NCBI GenBank assembly: GCA_902362805.1
Contig: CABIXY010000001.1
Span: 674,358 to 738,357, forward strand
DNA: 64,000 bases
Reading direction: 5' to 3'
From: Eubacteriaceae bacterium
GTDB taxonomy: Bacteria; Bacillota; Clostridia; Peptostreptococcales; Anaerovoracaceae
Position numbers and translations under genes: made by a program. Positions 50,747-59,157 of the stretch are shown in pieces. The notes under the pieces were generated by a model. It was not told where the DNA came from and did no database searches. It was given only the letters and a program-made list of their open reading frames with translations. Every line of letters starts with the position of its first letter. Within the stretch, counting starts at the first letter, position 1.

Positions 50747-52477
50747 TTATTTTGTGATCGGTGCAGTCTGTTCGATCAGCCACTCTGCGACTTCTTCGTC
50801 TACCAGGGGCATCAGCGTCTCCCGGACCTTTTGATGGTAATCGTTGAGGTAATCCAACTCTTCCGCGCTCAGCCGCTCAGATAAAATCGCTTCTCGGTCA
50901 AAGGGGCAGAGGGTGATGGTCTCAAAAGCGTAGGAACTATCTGGCATCTCCACGCAGAGCAGTTCGTTTTCCAGCCTGATGCCGTATTCTCCTTCAATAT
51001 AGACGCCTGGCTCGTCTGACGTAATCATGCCAGGATAGAGAGAACATCTGGTTCCTTTTGGACTGATAATCTGTGGCCCCTCGTGGCAGCTGAGGATATG
51101 ACCGACACCGTGGCCGGTGCCGTGACCGTAGTCCAGGCCTATGGCCTTCAGCGGCTTTCTGGCGATTTCGTCAAGCTGGGCGCCGGTGGTACCGGCTTGA
51201 AACCTGGCAGTTGCCAGGTCGATGTTGCAGCGCAGCACAGCGGTGTAATGTTCTTTCATCACGTCGGTGATCGGTCCCAGGACAATGGTTCTGGTGATGT
51301 CAGTGGTGCCATCCTCATATTGCCCGCCGGAGTCCACTAGGAGCAATCCCTCTGGCTGCAGAACTTTATTGGTTTCGGGCGTTGGGTCGTAGTGAATGAT
51401 GGCGCCGTTGTCTGCATAACCGGAGATAGTCCCAAAGCTTAGGTCAAACCAGCCTTTCTGCGACCGTCTGCAATTTTCCAGATAATCGGCAGCGGAGATT
51501 TCGGACATGGGGATTTTGCCGATGTTTTTCTTCAGCCAGTAAAGAAAATTGACCATGGCGACGCCGTCTTTGATATGGGCATTTTTCGTAGCAGCAATCT
51601 CCACAGGATTCTTCAGTGCCTTCATCAATTCTGCCGGATCTGAATCGCTGATGATTTCCACAGAAGCGGGAATAGCAGCGGTCATAGCGTAGCTGGCAAT
51701 TTCTTCATCCAATAAGATTCTACCGCCCGGCAATTTCCTCAAATCTTCGAAAATCTGCAGATATGGGAAAAATTCTACGCCGTCAATCGCCAGGTCTGCC
51801 GAATCGTCCAGCACATAGAGGCAGGCTCTCTCCTGCTGTATCAAAGCAAAGGAGAAAAACACGGGCGTATTGGCCACGTCCTTTCCGCGCAAATTGAAGA
51901 GCCAGGCGATTTCTTCCATCTTAGTAATCAGATGATAGTCAGCGCCTTTTTCCGCCATGTAGCGGCGGATTCTTGAAAGCTTTGAAGTGGCTGATTCACC
52001 GGTGACCGACTCAGGGATAGAATAAATCTTAGTTCCGTCAAGGGCGGGGCGGTCAGTCCAGATTTCGCCGACGAGGTCCATATTCCAGCGCACCTTGAAA
52101 TTTTCTGCCAGCTGGCGGCCCATATTGCAGTCCACCACTCTGCCGTCAAAGCCCAGGCAGCCCTCACCTGTCAATACCGTTTTCAGGTATTCAGGGATGG
52201 ACGGAACGCCAGTCTGGCCCATCTTCATCAGGCCGATGCCCGTATCAGCAAGCTGCGATGCAGCCTGCAGGAAATAGCGGCCGTCGGTCCAGAGCCAAGC
52301 TTCCTCCCTGGTGATGACCAAGGTTCCGGCGGAACCAGAGAAACCGGAAATGTATTTTCGGCACTTGAAATAGTCGTTGACGTATTCTGATCCGTGATAG
52401 TCCGTAGTTGGAATCAGATAGGCGTCAATCTGGTATTCCTGCATTTTTCTGCGTAGATCGATAAGCTGCTGTCTCAT
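50747..52477 (-). CDS. Xaa-Pro aminopeptidase, M24B family
   Basis: 576 residues, three-domain form like eukaryotic/Gram-positive aminopeptidase P1. N-terminal creatinase-like domains have DAYLIPTTDYHGSEYVND and FSGSAGTLVITREEAWLWTDGRYF. The catalytic pita-bread domain has LLVDSGGQYEDGTTDITRT (two Asp), GHGTGHGVGHILSCHEGPQ (His), SDEPGVYIEGEYGIRLEN (Glu) and ENELLCVEM (Glu), the two-manganese site. Releases N-terminal residues before proline in the cytosol, fitting the peptide-based metabolism seen elsewhere here. Confidence 0.93.
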   Translation of the reverse strand: MRQQLIDLRRKMQEYQIDAYLIPTTDYHGSEYVNDYFKCRKYISGFSGSAGTLVITREEAWLWTDGRYFLQAASQLADTGIGLMKMGQTGVPSIPEYLKTVLTGEGCLGFDGRVVDCNMGRQLAENFKVRWNMDLVGEIWTDRPALDGTKIYSIPESVTGESATSKLSRIRRYMAEKGADYHLITKMEEIAWLFNLRGKDVANTPVFFSFALIQQERACLYVLDDSADLAIDGVEFFPYLQIFEDLRKLPGGRILLDEEIASYAMTAAIPASVEIISDSDPAELMKALKNPVEIAATKNAHIKDGVAMVNFLYWLKKNIGKIPMSEISAADYLENCRRSQKGWFDLSFGTISGYADNGAIIHYDPTPETNKVLQPEGLLLVDSGGQYEDGTTDITRTIVLGPITDVMKEHYTAVLRCNIDLATARFQAGTTGAQLDEIARKPLKAIGLDYGHGTGHGVGHILSCHEGPQIISPKGTRCSLYPGMITSDEPGVYIEGEYGIRLENELLCVEMPDSSYAFETITLCPFDREAILSERLSAEELDYLNDYHQKVRETLMPLVDEEVAEWLIEQTAPITK

Positions 52478-52493
52478 AAATTTTCCTCACTTT

Positions 52494-53021
52494 CTATTTA
52501 AACAAACTCTTTGGTACTTTTTTGTCGATCACATAGGCGACGATGCCGATCATGATACCGCTGGCAATCCCCGAAAACATCAATATCGGAAAATAGAGAA
52601 ACATTTTCAGGTTAGAAACGACGAGAGCGGCTACGAGCAACTGCCCCATGTTGTGAGCGACTCCGCCGGCCATGCTGACACCGACCATGCTAAAGAGCTT
52701 GCTTTTTTTGAGCAGCCACATGACGGTCAGACTGAGAAGCCCTCCGGCGAGAGAGTAGAGCGCTCCGAAAACGCCGCTGAAAAGCAGTCCGGCAATCAGG
52801 ATGCGCAGAGCATTGATGGCAAAAGCATATTTGAAGCTCATCTCATAGAGAGCGATGATGACAACCAGGTTGGCTATGCCCAGTTTGACACCGGGAATCC
52901 CTGCATTGAAAGGGATGATTGCTTCTACATAGGAGAAGATCAGCGCCAGACATGCGAACATGGACGAAATTGCGAGGCGCTTTGTCCTCAGCGCATTCTT
53001 ACTAATTTGAGATTGCATCAT
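52494..53021 (-). CDS. Gx transporter family membrane protein
   Basis: 175 residues from the first of two adjacent ATGs after GGAGG (the second, at 53018, has the better spacing). About five helices: MFACLALIFSYVEAIIPF, PGVKLGIANLVVIIALYEM, GLLFSGVFGALYSLAGGLLSL. Sometimes annotated heptaprenyl diphosphate synthase component I. In many anaerobes this gene sits with a NusG-II protein and ApbE near rnf; here the first two overlap by 20 bp. Confidence 0.82.
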   Translation of the reverse strand: MMQSQISKNALRTKRLAISSMFACLALIFSYVEAIIPFNAGIPGVKLGIANLVVIIALYEMSFKYAFAINALRILIAGLLFSGVFGALYSLAGGLLSLTVMWLLKKSKLFSMVGVSMAGGVAHNMGQLLVAALVVSNLKMFLYFPILMFSGIASGIMIGIVAYVIDKKVPKSLFK

Positions 53022-53373
53022 ATTCCTCCTCTCCACCGGTGATTTCCACCATCACTTTGTTTGGCAGACAGACGATGCTCTGATTGGTCCTGCTGATTTT
53101 TCCGTCTTTGACGCAGACCTGGTTGCGACAGTCAGAATAAGACATTTGCACTGTTTCGTCTTTTATGGTAATCTTATTGAGGTGGTTATTTTGTTGAATT
53201 TCTACGGTCTGATTTTCGACCAGGCTATAGGTGCCGTAGAGTTGGCCATCAACAGTGACAACGACTTTCTGTCCCTGGGTTCCAGATGCGGCGGACCACC
53301 AGGACAGGCCCAGGCCGATTAAAATCAAAACCACAAACAAAGCGATATCCGCTTTTTTGATTATTTTAAACAT
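53002..53373 (-). CDS. NusG domain II-containing exported protein
   Basis: 123 residues. N-terminal helix (residues 9-28, IALFVVLILIGLGLSWWSAA) acts as anchor or signal; the remainder is an extracytoplasmic NusG-II fold with VVVTVDGQLYGTYSLVENQ and SDCRNQVCVKDGKISRTNQSIVCLPNK, in which the cysteine pattern is conserved. Found beside Gx transporters and ApbE. It overlaps the Gx gene and is divergent from apbE with 33 bp between. Confidence 0.85.
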   Translation of the reverse strand: MFKIIKKADIALFVVLILIGLGLSWWSAASGTQGQKVVVTVDGQLYGTYSLVENQTVEIQQNNHLNKITIKDETVQMSYSDCRNQVCVKDGKISRTNQSIVCLPNKVMVEITGGEEEYDAISN

Positions 53374-53406
53374 TTAACACTCCTAACATTTTGCTGTGAG
53401 GTGCAC

Positions 53407-54426
53407 ATGAAAAAATTTCTTACACGATTATTGACCATTTCTATGGTAACAACGCTTATTATAACACAGACCGCCTGTGCGGGAAAGACAGAGAAGGTTG
53501 AAAAAGACAGCTATTATATGGACACCATGTGTCGAATCAGTATTTATGATATGGAGGATATGAGCGAGGAAAAGGCAGAATCCGCTATCAATGCCGCCTT
53601 TGCCTTGTGCGCAGAGTACGAGTCTCTGATCAGTGTCACTCGCGAGGGCTCGGATATCTATAAAATCAACCACGCCAAAGGAGCAGCTGTGACCTGCGAT
53701 CCGCGCACGATAGAGGTTATCAAAAAAGGCATCGAATATGGTGAGCTGTCTGACGGCAAGTTCGATATCACCATCGGACAGGTGACAGATCTTTGGGACT
53801 TCCATGCGGAAGAGCCGCAGCTGCCGTCTGCATCGAAGATTAAAACTGCGCTGGAGGCAGTAGACTATCATCAGATTAAAATCGACGGGAATACGGTGAC
53901 CATGGCAAATGTTGCAGGTGAAATCAATTTAGGGGGCGTAGGCAAAGGCTACGTAGGAGATAAAGTTGCAGAACTGCTGCAGGAGAAAGGTGTTACCAGT
54001 GCAGTCATCAATTTGGGCGGCAATATTATCGCCATCGGAGATCACAATGGCGACGATTTTAAGATCGGTATCACCAAGCCATTTTCAGAACGAGACGAAC
54101 TGATCGGGGCGATGACAGTTAAAAACGCCACTGTGGTCACTTCGGGAACTTACGAACGATCCTTCGAGATAGACGGCAAGACTTATCACCACATTTTGGA
54201 TGTGAATACCGGCTATCCCGTGGACACCGATGTGGTCAGCGTATCTTTGGTTTCTGACCTGGGTCGCTCCGGCGACTGCGATGCCATGTCCACCATCTGC
54301 TTGATCCTGGGCGTCAAAGAGGGCGTCAAGTTCATCGAAAAGGTAGACGGCGTGGAAGCCGTGTTCGTGGACCAGGACGGCAAGATTACGAAGACCAGTG
54401 GAATGGATTCCTTTAGGGAAGAATAA
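53407..54426 (+). CDS. apbE: FAD:protein FMN transferase ApbE
   Basis: 339 residues from the ATG at 53407. The N-terminus is a signal with a cysteine at ITQTACAGK, a weak lipobox, so probably a lipoprotein on the outer face of the membrane. Flavin-transfer motifs: YYMDTMCRISIYD, KFDITIGQVTDLWDF, INLGGVGKGYVGD, AVINLGGNIIAIGD and HHILDVNTGYPVDTDVVS with the Mg-binding Asp. It attaches FMN to a threonine of targets such as RnfG and RnfD, both encoded in this window. Terminator follows. Confidence 0.92.
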   Translation: MKKFLTRLLTISMVTTLIITQTACAGKTEKVEKDSYYMDTMCRISIYDMEDMSEEKAESAINAAFALCAEYESLISVTREGSDIYKINHAKGAAVTCDPRTIEVIKKGIEYGELSDGKFDITIGQVTDLWDFHAEEPQLPSASKIKTALEAVDYHQIKIDGNTVTMANVAGEINLGGVGKGYVGDKVAELLQEKGVTSAVINLGGNIIAIGDHNGDDFKIGITKPFSERDELIGAMTVKNATVVTSGTYERSFEIDGKTYHHILDVNTGYPVDTDVVSVSLVSDLGRSGDCDAMSTICLILGVKEGVKFIEKVDGVEAVFVDQDGKITKTSGMDSFREE

Positions 54427-54457
54427 AGTTTTGAATATCATAAATCAGTCTGATTGC

Positions 54458-54484
54458 AGCACCGGCTTTGGCCGGTGCTTTTTG
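54458..54484 (+). terminator. Terminator of apbE
   Basis: AGCACCGGC (54458-54466), loop TTTG, GCCGGTGCT (54471-54479), then TTTTT. From here to 54732 I see no further supported feature. Confidence 0.88.
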
Positions 54485-54732
54485 CATGCAGCCATGAGCG
54501 CATTTTAGATCAGTGATGCACTTTTGAAAATGTCCATAATCTCCCACCTAGGGTGGAATTGCTTGGCGTGATATATACGGGCAGGGGGTATACACCGAGC
54601 GTTCTTTACCATAAGGTTAGGCTTTTTGATGCTGCCCAAGAGGTTTCGCGTAACGCTGCGGCGGTGTCAGAGACCATATGCCGCCATACGCCTTGCATTT
54701 AGACATGATTCCCTGCAGAATTCATGAATATG

Positions 54733-54920
54733 CTGCTTCTGGTTACTTTTGTGGATTGTGAACAGCCATTGCGGAGGAGAAATTGATAGAAAAAGTAACC
54801 GGAATCGGATATACCCCTCTGTTAAAGCCTTCTGACAGTAATCCGGTTACGCGAGATTGTGCAGATATGATCAAAAAGCATAACCTTATCGTAACAGGAG
54901 GTTCTCCTGGGGCATTTTCC
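54733..54920 (+). repeat. Long structured repeat, copy B
   Basis: Same family as 38262-38440, opposite orientation. GGTTACTTTT (from 54739), AAAAAGTAACCGG (from 54787) and AATCCGGTTAC (near 54839-54850) follow in order; the middle segment can pair with either neighbour. A frame through it gives VTGIGYTPLLKPSDSNPVT, close to copy A, but the start at 54783 has only a fair GGAGGAG site. Sits between apbE and the GntR unit. Confidence 0.65.
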
Positions 54921-54982
54921 CTTCGCTTACTTAAGACCTTATCATTTATGAAGCAGAGGATTTTGCTTTTTTCACAAATCCC

Positions 54983-55011
54983 TTGACAACAGTTTTATAA
55001 TGCGCTATATT
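54983..55011 (+). promoter_or_regulatory. Promoter of the GntR-ABC unit
   Basis: -35 TTGACA (54983-54988), 17 bp, -10 TATATT (55006-55011). The sequence TTACTTGACTAACTAACT just downstream (55031-55048) may contain the GntR operator. Confidence 0.75.
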
Positions 55012-55066
55012 TAAGAAGTAGTTTGGTTTGTTACTTGACTAACTAACTGGCAAAGAGGTGATAGCA

Positions 55067-55444
55067 TTGAACATCAATCCAAATATAGACAAACCGATCT
55101 TCATACAGATTGCGGAACAGTTAGAGGATTCCATATTTACCGGCGTATTTCCGGAAGAGGGCAAAATTCCTTCCACCAACGAAATATCAGCGCTGTTGAA
55201 TATCAATCCCCATACGGTGCTCAAGGGAATGAACATGCTTGTTGACGAAGAAATGATTTATAAGAAAAGAGGACTGGGGATGTATGTAAAGATCGGCGCA
55301 GTAGAGAAAATACGGCAGAAGAGGCAGGGACAATTTTACAACCAATACATTGCGGCGCTGATTGAAGAGGCGCGCAAGCTACAGATGTCAAAAGAGGATA
55401 TCATCACGTTGATAGAAAGGGGTTATGAACATGAACGCGATTGA
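55067..55444 (+). CDS. GntR family regulator, YtrA type
   Basis: 125 residues, starting with TTG 6 nt after GAGGTG. The winged helix covers residues 8-75: KPIFIQIAEQLEDSIFTGVF, then SALLNINPHTVLKGMNMLVDEEMIYKKRGLGMYV. The short C-terminal helical tail without effector domain defines the YtrA subgroup, which normally represses an ABC transporter operon placed directly after it, as here. Confidence 0.9.
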   Translation: MNINPNIDKPIFIQIAEQLEDSIFTGVFPEEGKIPSTNEISALLNINPHTVLKGMNMLVDEEMIYKKRGLGMYVKIGAVEKIRQKRQGQFYNQYIAALIEEARKLQMSKEDIITLIERGYEHERD

Positions 55445-56297
55445 AATTAAAAATGTGAGCAAAGAATACAAGGACGTCGCAGCCCTGACGGACGTTTCGC
55501 TCTCCTTTGAACACGGTAAGATTTACGGATTTCTGGGAAGGAACGGAGCAGGCAAATCTACCCTGATCAATATCATGGCAAATCGGATTTTTGCCGACCA
55601 GGGAGAAATTTTCATCGACGGTCTTGCGGCCTATGAGAATATGGAGGTCCACGAGAAGCTTTACTGCATGAGCGAGGCGGATCTCTACGATGGCGCCCTC
55701 AAAGTCAAGGACCTCTTCAAATGGACGGCGCGCTTTTACGACTGTTTTGATTTAGAGAGGGCATATGGGATTGCAGAAAAATTCGACTTGAATACAAACA
55801 AGAAATTCAAAGCGTTATCCAAGGGCTATCAGTCCATCTTCAAGTTGGCCATCGCCCTCTCCCTGAACGTTCCTTATGTGGTCTTTGATGAGCCTGTGCT
55901 GGGCCTGGATGCCAACCACAGGGAGCTGTTCTACGACTTGCTGCTACAGGATTACCAGAGCAATCAGAGGACGATCATCATTGCGACCCACCTCATCGAA
56001 GAAGTGGCGAACCTTATCGAGGAAGTGGTGCTCATAGATAGCGGAAAGATTTTGCTGCAGGAGACGGTGGAAGCTTTGATGGAAAAGGGATACTGCGTTT
56101 CCGGCATTGCGGAGCAGGTGGACAGGTACTGCGAAGGGAAAAACGTCATCGGCTGCGACGAGCTGGGGAGCCTGAAGCTGGCCTATGTGCTGGGAGAAAG
56201 AGAAGACCTGCCGCAGGGCGGCAATCTGCAGATTTCCAATATGAATCTGCAGAAGCTATTTGTTAAATTGACAGAGAAAGGCGGGAATGAGCAATGA
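55431..56297 (+). CDS. ABC transporter ATP-binding protein
   Basis: 288 residues from the second ATG (55431), 8 nt after AAAGGGG, overlapping the GntR gene. Walker A FLGRNGAGKSTLIN, signature region LSKGYQSIFKLAIAL (degenerate LSGGQ), Walker B YVVFDEPVLGLD, H-loop IIIATHLIEEV. The C-terminal 60 residues form an extra regulatory part. Works with the membrane protein downstream. Confidence 0.88.
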   Translation: MNAIEIKNVSKEYKDVAALTDVSLSFEHGKIYGFLGRNGAGKSTLINIMANRIFADQGEIFIDGLAAYENMEVHEKLYCMSEADLYDGALKVKDLFKWTARFYDCFDLERAYGIAEKFDLNTNKKFKALSKGYQSIFKLAIALSLNVPYVVFDEPVLGLDANHRELFYDLLLQDYQSNQRTIIIATHLIEEVANLIEEVVLIDSGKILLQETVEALMEKGYCVSGIAEQVDRYCEGKNVIGCDELGSLKLAYVLGEREDLPQGGNLQISNMNLQKLFVKLTEKGGNEQ

Positions 56298-57025
56298 AGA
56301 AATTAGGCACGGTGATACGGTATGAATGCACGACGTCCTTCAAATATATCTGGGTCTTTTATGCCTGCGTATTTGCGGCAATTTCGGTGATTTCTGTCAT
56401 CGTCTTCATCAGCACTGGCGACCGGGATAAAATCGGCACCAACGGATTGGAAATCAATTCGATGATTTATGTGGGCATTCTAGGCGTCTTTGGCTTCAAA
56501 GAGGACTTTAAAATGCTGATTCAAAATGGCTTCACTCGCAAATATATTTATCTGGCAGCACTTTCACTGTTCGCTTTTACCTCGGCCATTATGGCCGCTG
56601 TCGATACCATCGTAGGGAACGGGCTTCACGCCGTGGCCAAGGGGTACTTTTCCATCTTTGGCGGCTTATACGGATATGAACACTCCGTTTTCATCAACTG
56701 GCTCTGGCTCTTCCTCGCCTATATGCTGGTCTGCTGCCTGCTGTATCTGGCGATTTTGCTCATCAATAGAATTGGAAAAGCAGCGTCCATTTATCTGGGG
56801 ATCGGCCTTGGGCTGACTTTCGTTCTGATCATACCTGTCGTGTTCAAGTTTGTTCTGCCAAAAGCTTTTACAGAGGCAGTCGTTGAGTTTGCCATCAAAG
56901 CAATCGGTTTTGCGGGTGGGAACACGATTAACTTCCTGTACCCTATCATGTTCCTGCTTCTCGTCGCTGGCATTTTCAGCCTCGGGTCCTATTTGATCAT
57001 ACGCAGGACGGAATTAAAAGTATGA
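56294..57025 (+). CDS. ABC transporter membrane protein
   Basis: 243 residues with six helices: VFYACVFAAISVISVIVFIS, YLAALSLFAFTSAIMAAVDT and FLYPIMFLLLVAGIFSLGSYLI among them. Overlaps the ATP-binding gene by 4 bp (ATGA). This is the YtrC/D-like permease of a YtrA-controlled exporter; such systems often respond to cell-wall antibiotics. Substrate unknown. Confidence 0.82.
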   Translation: MKKLGTVIRYECTTSFKYIWVFYACVFAAISVISVIVFISTGDRDKIGTNGLEINSMIYVGILGVFGFKEDFKMLIQNGFTRKYIYLAALSLFAFTSAIMAAVDTIVGNGLHAVAKGYFSIFGGLYGYEHSVFINWLWLFLAYMLVCCLLYLAILLINRIGKAASIYLGIGLGLTFVLIIPVVFKFVLPKAFTEAVVEFAIKAIGFAGGNTINFLYPIMFLLLVAGIFSLGSYLIIRRTELKV

Positions 57026-57106
57026 CATTCTGACCAAAGAACAAGGGGCTTGACCTTCCCCTAAGGGCAAGGTGTATTCTGTAGAGGAGAAGGAAAGGAG
57101 ATGGTC

Positions 57107-57985
57107 ATGCTATCTATCGGTGAGTTTTCAAAGATTTGTCAGGTGTCCAGCAAGACGCTGCGCTATTATGACGAGATAGGGCTGCTGCAGCCAGAAGAAA
57201 TCAATCAGGAAAATGGCTATCGCTATTACGCAATCGACCAATTGGAGCAGATGCTGTTTATCAACCGATTGAAGACATATCACTTCTCTTTGGAGGAAAT
57301 CAAGGGGATATTGGAATCAGATGAGGCGGAGGCGGAAAACCTCTGCCGGCTTCTCAGCAAAAAGAAAAGTGAGATGGAAAAACAAATGCAGCAATACCAA
57401 AACACTTTGGATCAACTGAGGGATGATATCAGCAAATTGCAAGAAGGCAGGTCTGTGATGACCTATATGGAAGACATCGACGTGACACTGGCTGATATGC
57501 CGATGATGAATCTGCTGTCTATGCGAAGAATGATTAGCGAACATGAATTTACGGATTCCTACAGCCATTGTTTTGGCAGGCTGTTTCGAAAAATTGCTGA
57601 TGACCAATTGACAGTAACGGCACCACCCATGGTATTGTTTCACAGCAGTGAGTTTACGCCAGAGGGTATGGACACGGAATTTGCAGTACCCGTAGAAGAA
57701 TATGTAAAAGGGACGAGGGATTTCCGGCCGGGATTGTGTTTGAAAACCGTTTTGTATGGTTCCTATGGCAAGCTGCCTTCTGTATACGCAAGACAACGTC
57801 AGTGGGCGGAAAATCAGGGATATGAAGGCAGTGACGCCCTCTACGAAGTCTATGTGACGGATCCTTCTCAGGTATTAGAAGATAGTGAACTGATTACGGA
57901 AATCTATTTTCCGATCAGAAAGAGAAAGGGAGGATCTTATGAAGCGAGAAAAACAGAGAGAACTGGAACAGATGATAGAGAGTGA
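57107..57985 (+). CDS. MerR family regulator with GyrI-like effector domain
   Basis: 292 residues from the second ATG (57107), 6 nt after AAAGGAG. N-terminal MerR HTH: LSIGEFSKICQVSSKTLRYYDEIGLLQPEEI and NGYRYYAIDQLEQM; a coiled coil at about 85-115 (KKKSEMEKQMQQYQNTLDQL); then a GyrI-like ligand-binding domain. BmrR-like arrangement that binds hydrophobic drugs. Its last 47 bp overlap the next gene. Confidence 0.87.
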   Translation: MLSIGEFSKICQVSSKTLRYYDEIGLLQPEEINQENGYRYYAIDQLEQMLFINRLKTYHFSLEEIKGILESDEAEAENLCRLLSKKKSEMEKQMQQYQNTLDQLRDDISKLQEGRSVMTYMEDIDVTLADMPMMNLLSMRRMISEHEFTDSYSHCFGRLFRKIADDQLTVTAPPMVLFHSSEFTPEGMDTEFAVPVEEYVKGTRDFRPGLCLKTVLYGSYGKLPSVYARQRQWAENQGYEGSDALYEVYVTDPSQVLEDSELITEIYFPIRKRKGGSYEARKTERTGTDDRE

Positions 57986-58904
57986 GTATAGCAATATCGC
58001 GGGCCTGACTGTGCAGAAGGGTGGCAGCCTGCTATATGAACAATACTTCAATGGCTGCACAGCGGACAGTCGCATTCACGTCTATTCCGTGACCAAAAGC
58101 ATCGTATCTATACTGCTGGGCATCGCTGTAGATAAGGGATATATCAAAAGCGTTCATCAGCGGGTGTTGGAGTTTTTTCCAGATTACACGGTGAAAAATG
58201 GGGAGAATACAATTGAGAATGTGACCTTGGAACATCTGCTGACGATGACCGCGCCATATAAATATCAGGAGGCGCCATATATCGAATACTTTACCAGCAG
58301 CGATTACGTGGAATTCGCCCTGGACTTATTGGGCGGCAGTGACAAAATCGGTGATTTCCGGTATGCCGGCCTCATCGGACCAGATATTTTATCGGGGATT
58401 CTAGTCAGAAGAACGGGTCAGTCTGTCCTTGATTTTGCGAAGGAAAATCTGTTTTCACCACTTGGAATGACGGTGGATGATCCTATCACTTTCAGCAGCG
58501 AAGAAGAGCAGATGGCTTTCAATACGCGGTCAGACATCAGCGGATGGGTCTGTGATGAAGCAGGAAACAATACGGCCGGCTGGGGTCTGACCCTCTCTGC
58601 CAGGGATATGGCAAAGATCGGTCAATTGTACCTTGACGGCGGCCTCTGGGAAGGAAAGCAAATTGTCTCGAAAGAGTGGATAGACCAGAGCACCCGAGAG
58701 CACAGCCGCTGGCAGGAGTTCGATCTGCCTTATGGTTATCTGTGGTGGCTGGAGGATCAGGGTTACTCGGCCATGGGTGACGGCGGCAACGTGATTTATG
58801 TCAACAAATCCGAGAAGCTGGTGGTTTCTATCGCCGCATTTTTTCACCCGCAGGCAAAAGACAGCATTGCGTTGATTCAAAAATATATTGAGCCTGCACT
58901 ATAA
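57939..58904 (+). CDS. Serine hydrolase of the beta-lactamase/PBP4* family
   Basis: 321 residues, SD GGGAGG. The SxxK motif is in HVYSVTKSIVSILLG (about residue 50), and LEHLLTMTAPY and ENLFSPLGMTVDDP are family stretches. The usual YxN is YAG here (FRYAGLIGPDILSG) and the KTG/HxG box appears as GDGGNVIYV. No signal peptide, so it is a cytosolic esterase-like member, not a resistance enzyme as such. Overlaps the MerR gene by 47 bp. Confidence 0.85.
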   Translation: MKREKQRELEQMIESEYSNIAGLTVQKGGSLLYEQYFNGCTADSRIHVYSVTKSIVSILLGIAVDKGYIKSVHQRVLEFFPDYTVKNGENTIENVTLEHLLTMTAPYKYQEAPYIEYFTSSDYVEFALDLLGGSDKIGDFRYAGLIGPDILSGILVRRTGQSVLDFAKENLFSPLGMTVDDPITFSSEEEQMAFNTRSDISGWVCDEAGNNTAGWGLTLSARDMAKIGQLYLDGGLWEGKQIVSKEWIDQSTREHSRWQEFDLPYGYLWWLEDQGYSAMGDGGNVIYVNKSEKLVVSIAAFFHPQAKDSIALIQKYIEPAL

Positions 58905-58911
58905 AATTGAT

Positions 58912-58948
58912 TTAGAAAAGGACCGAAATCTGCTCGGTCCTTTTCTAA
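58912..58948. terminator. Terminator after the serine hydrolase gene
   Basis: A 15-bp perfect stem, TTAGAAAAGGACCGA with TCGGTCCTTTTCTAA, loop AATCTGC. Confidence 0.85.
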
Positions 58949-58949
58949 C

Positions 58950-59157
58950 ATAGGAAATATCGTCCGAAGGACGTATTTCCGTATGTTTCATCGTTCGCTT
59001 TGCTCACTCCTCCAGTTGCAAACGCTCCTTTCGCTGTCCGTTTCGCCTAGCCAGCTAAAGCTGGGGCGAAAAGGCAAAGAACGTACCTTACGAAGCGTCG
59101 CCCCTTACGGGCGACATGAGTGCATAGGAGCGACGCTCCGTTATGCACTCGTTTTTT
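58950..59157. repeat. Hairpin cluster near the MocR gene end
   Basis: Begins with CATAGGAAATATCGTCC...GGACGTATTTCCGTATG (58950-58984), then TTTCGCC-CCAGC/GCTGG-CGAAA (59041-59072), GTCGCCC/GGGCGAC (59097-59115) and GAGTGCATA-GGAGC/GCTCC-TATGCACTC (59118-59150) followed by TTTTTT. The middle part matches 34577-34643, and the first hairpin resembles the one at 16834. It runs into the stop of the MocR gene. Confidence 0.6.
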
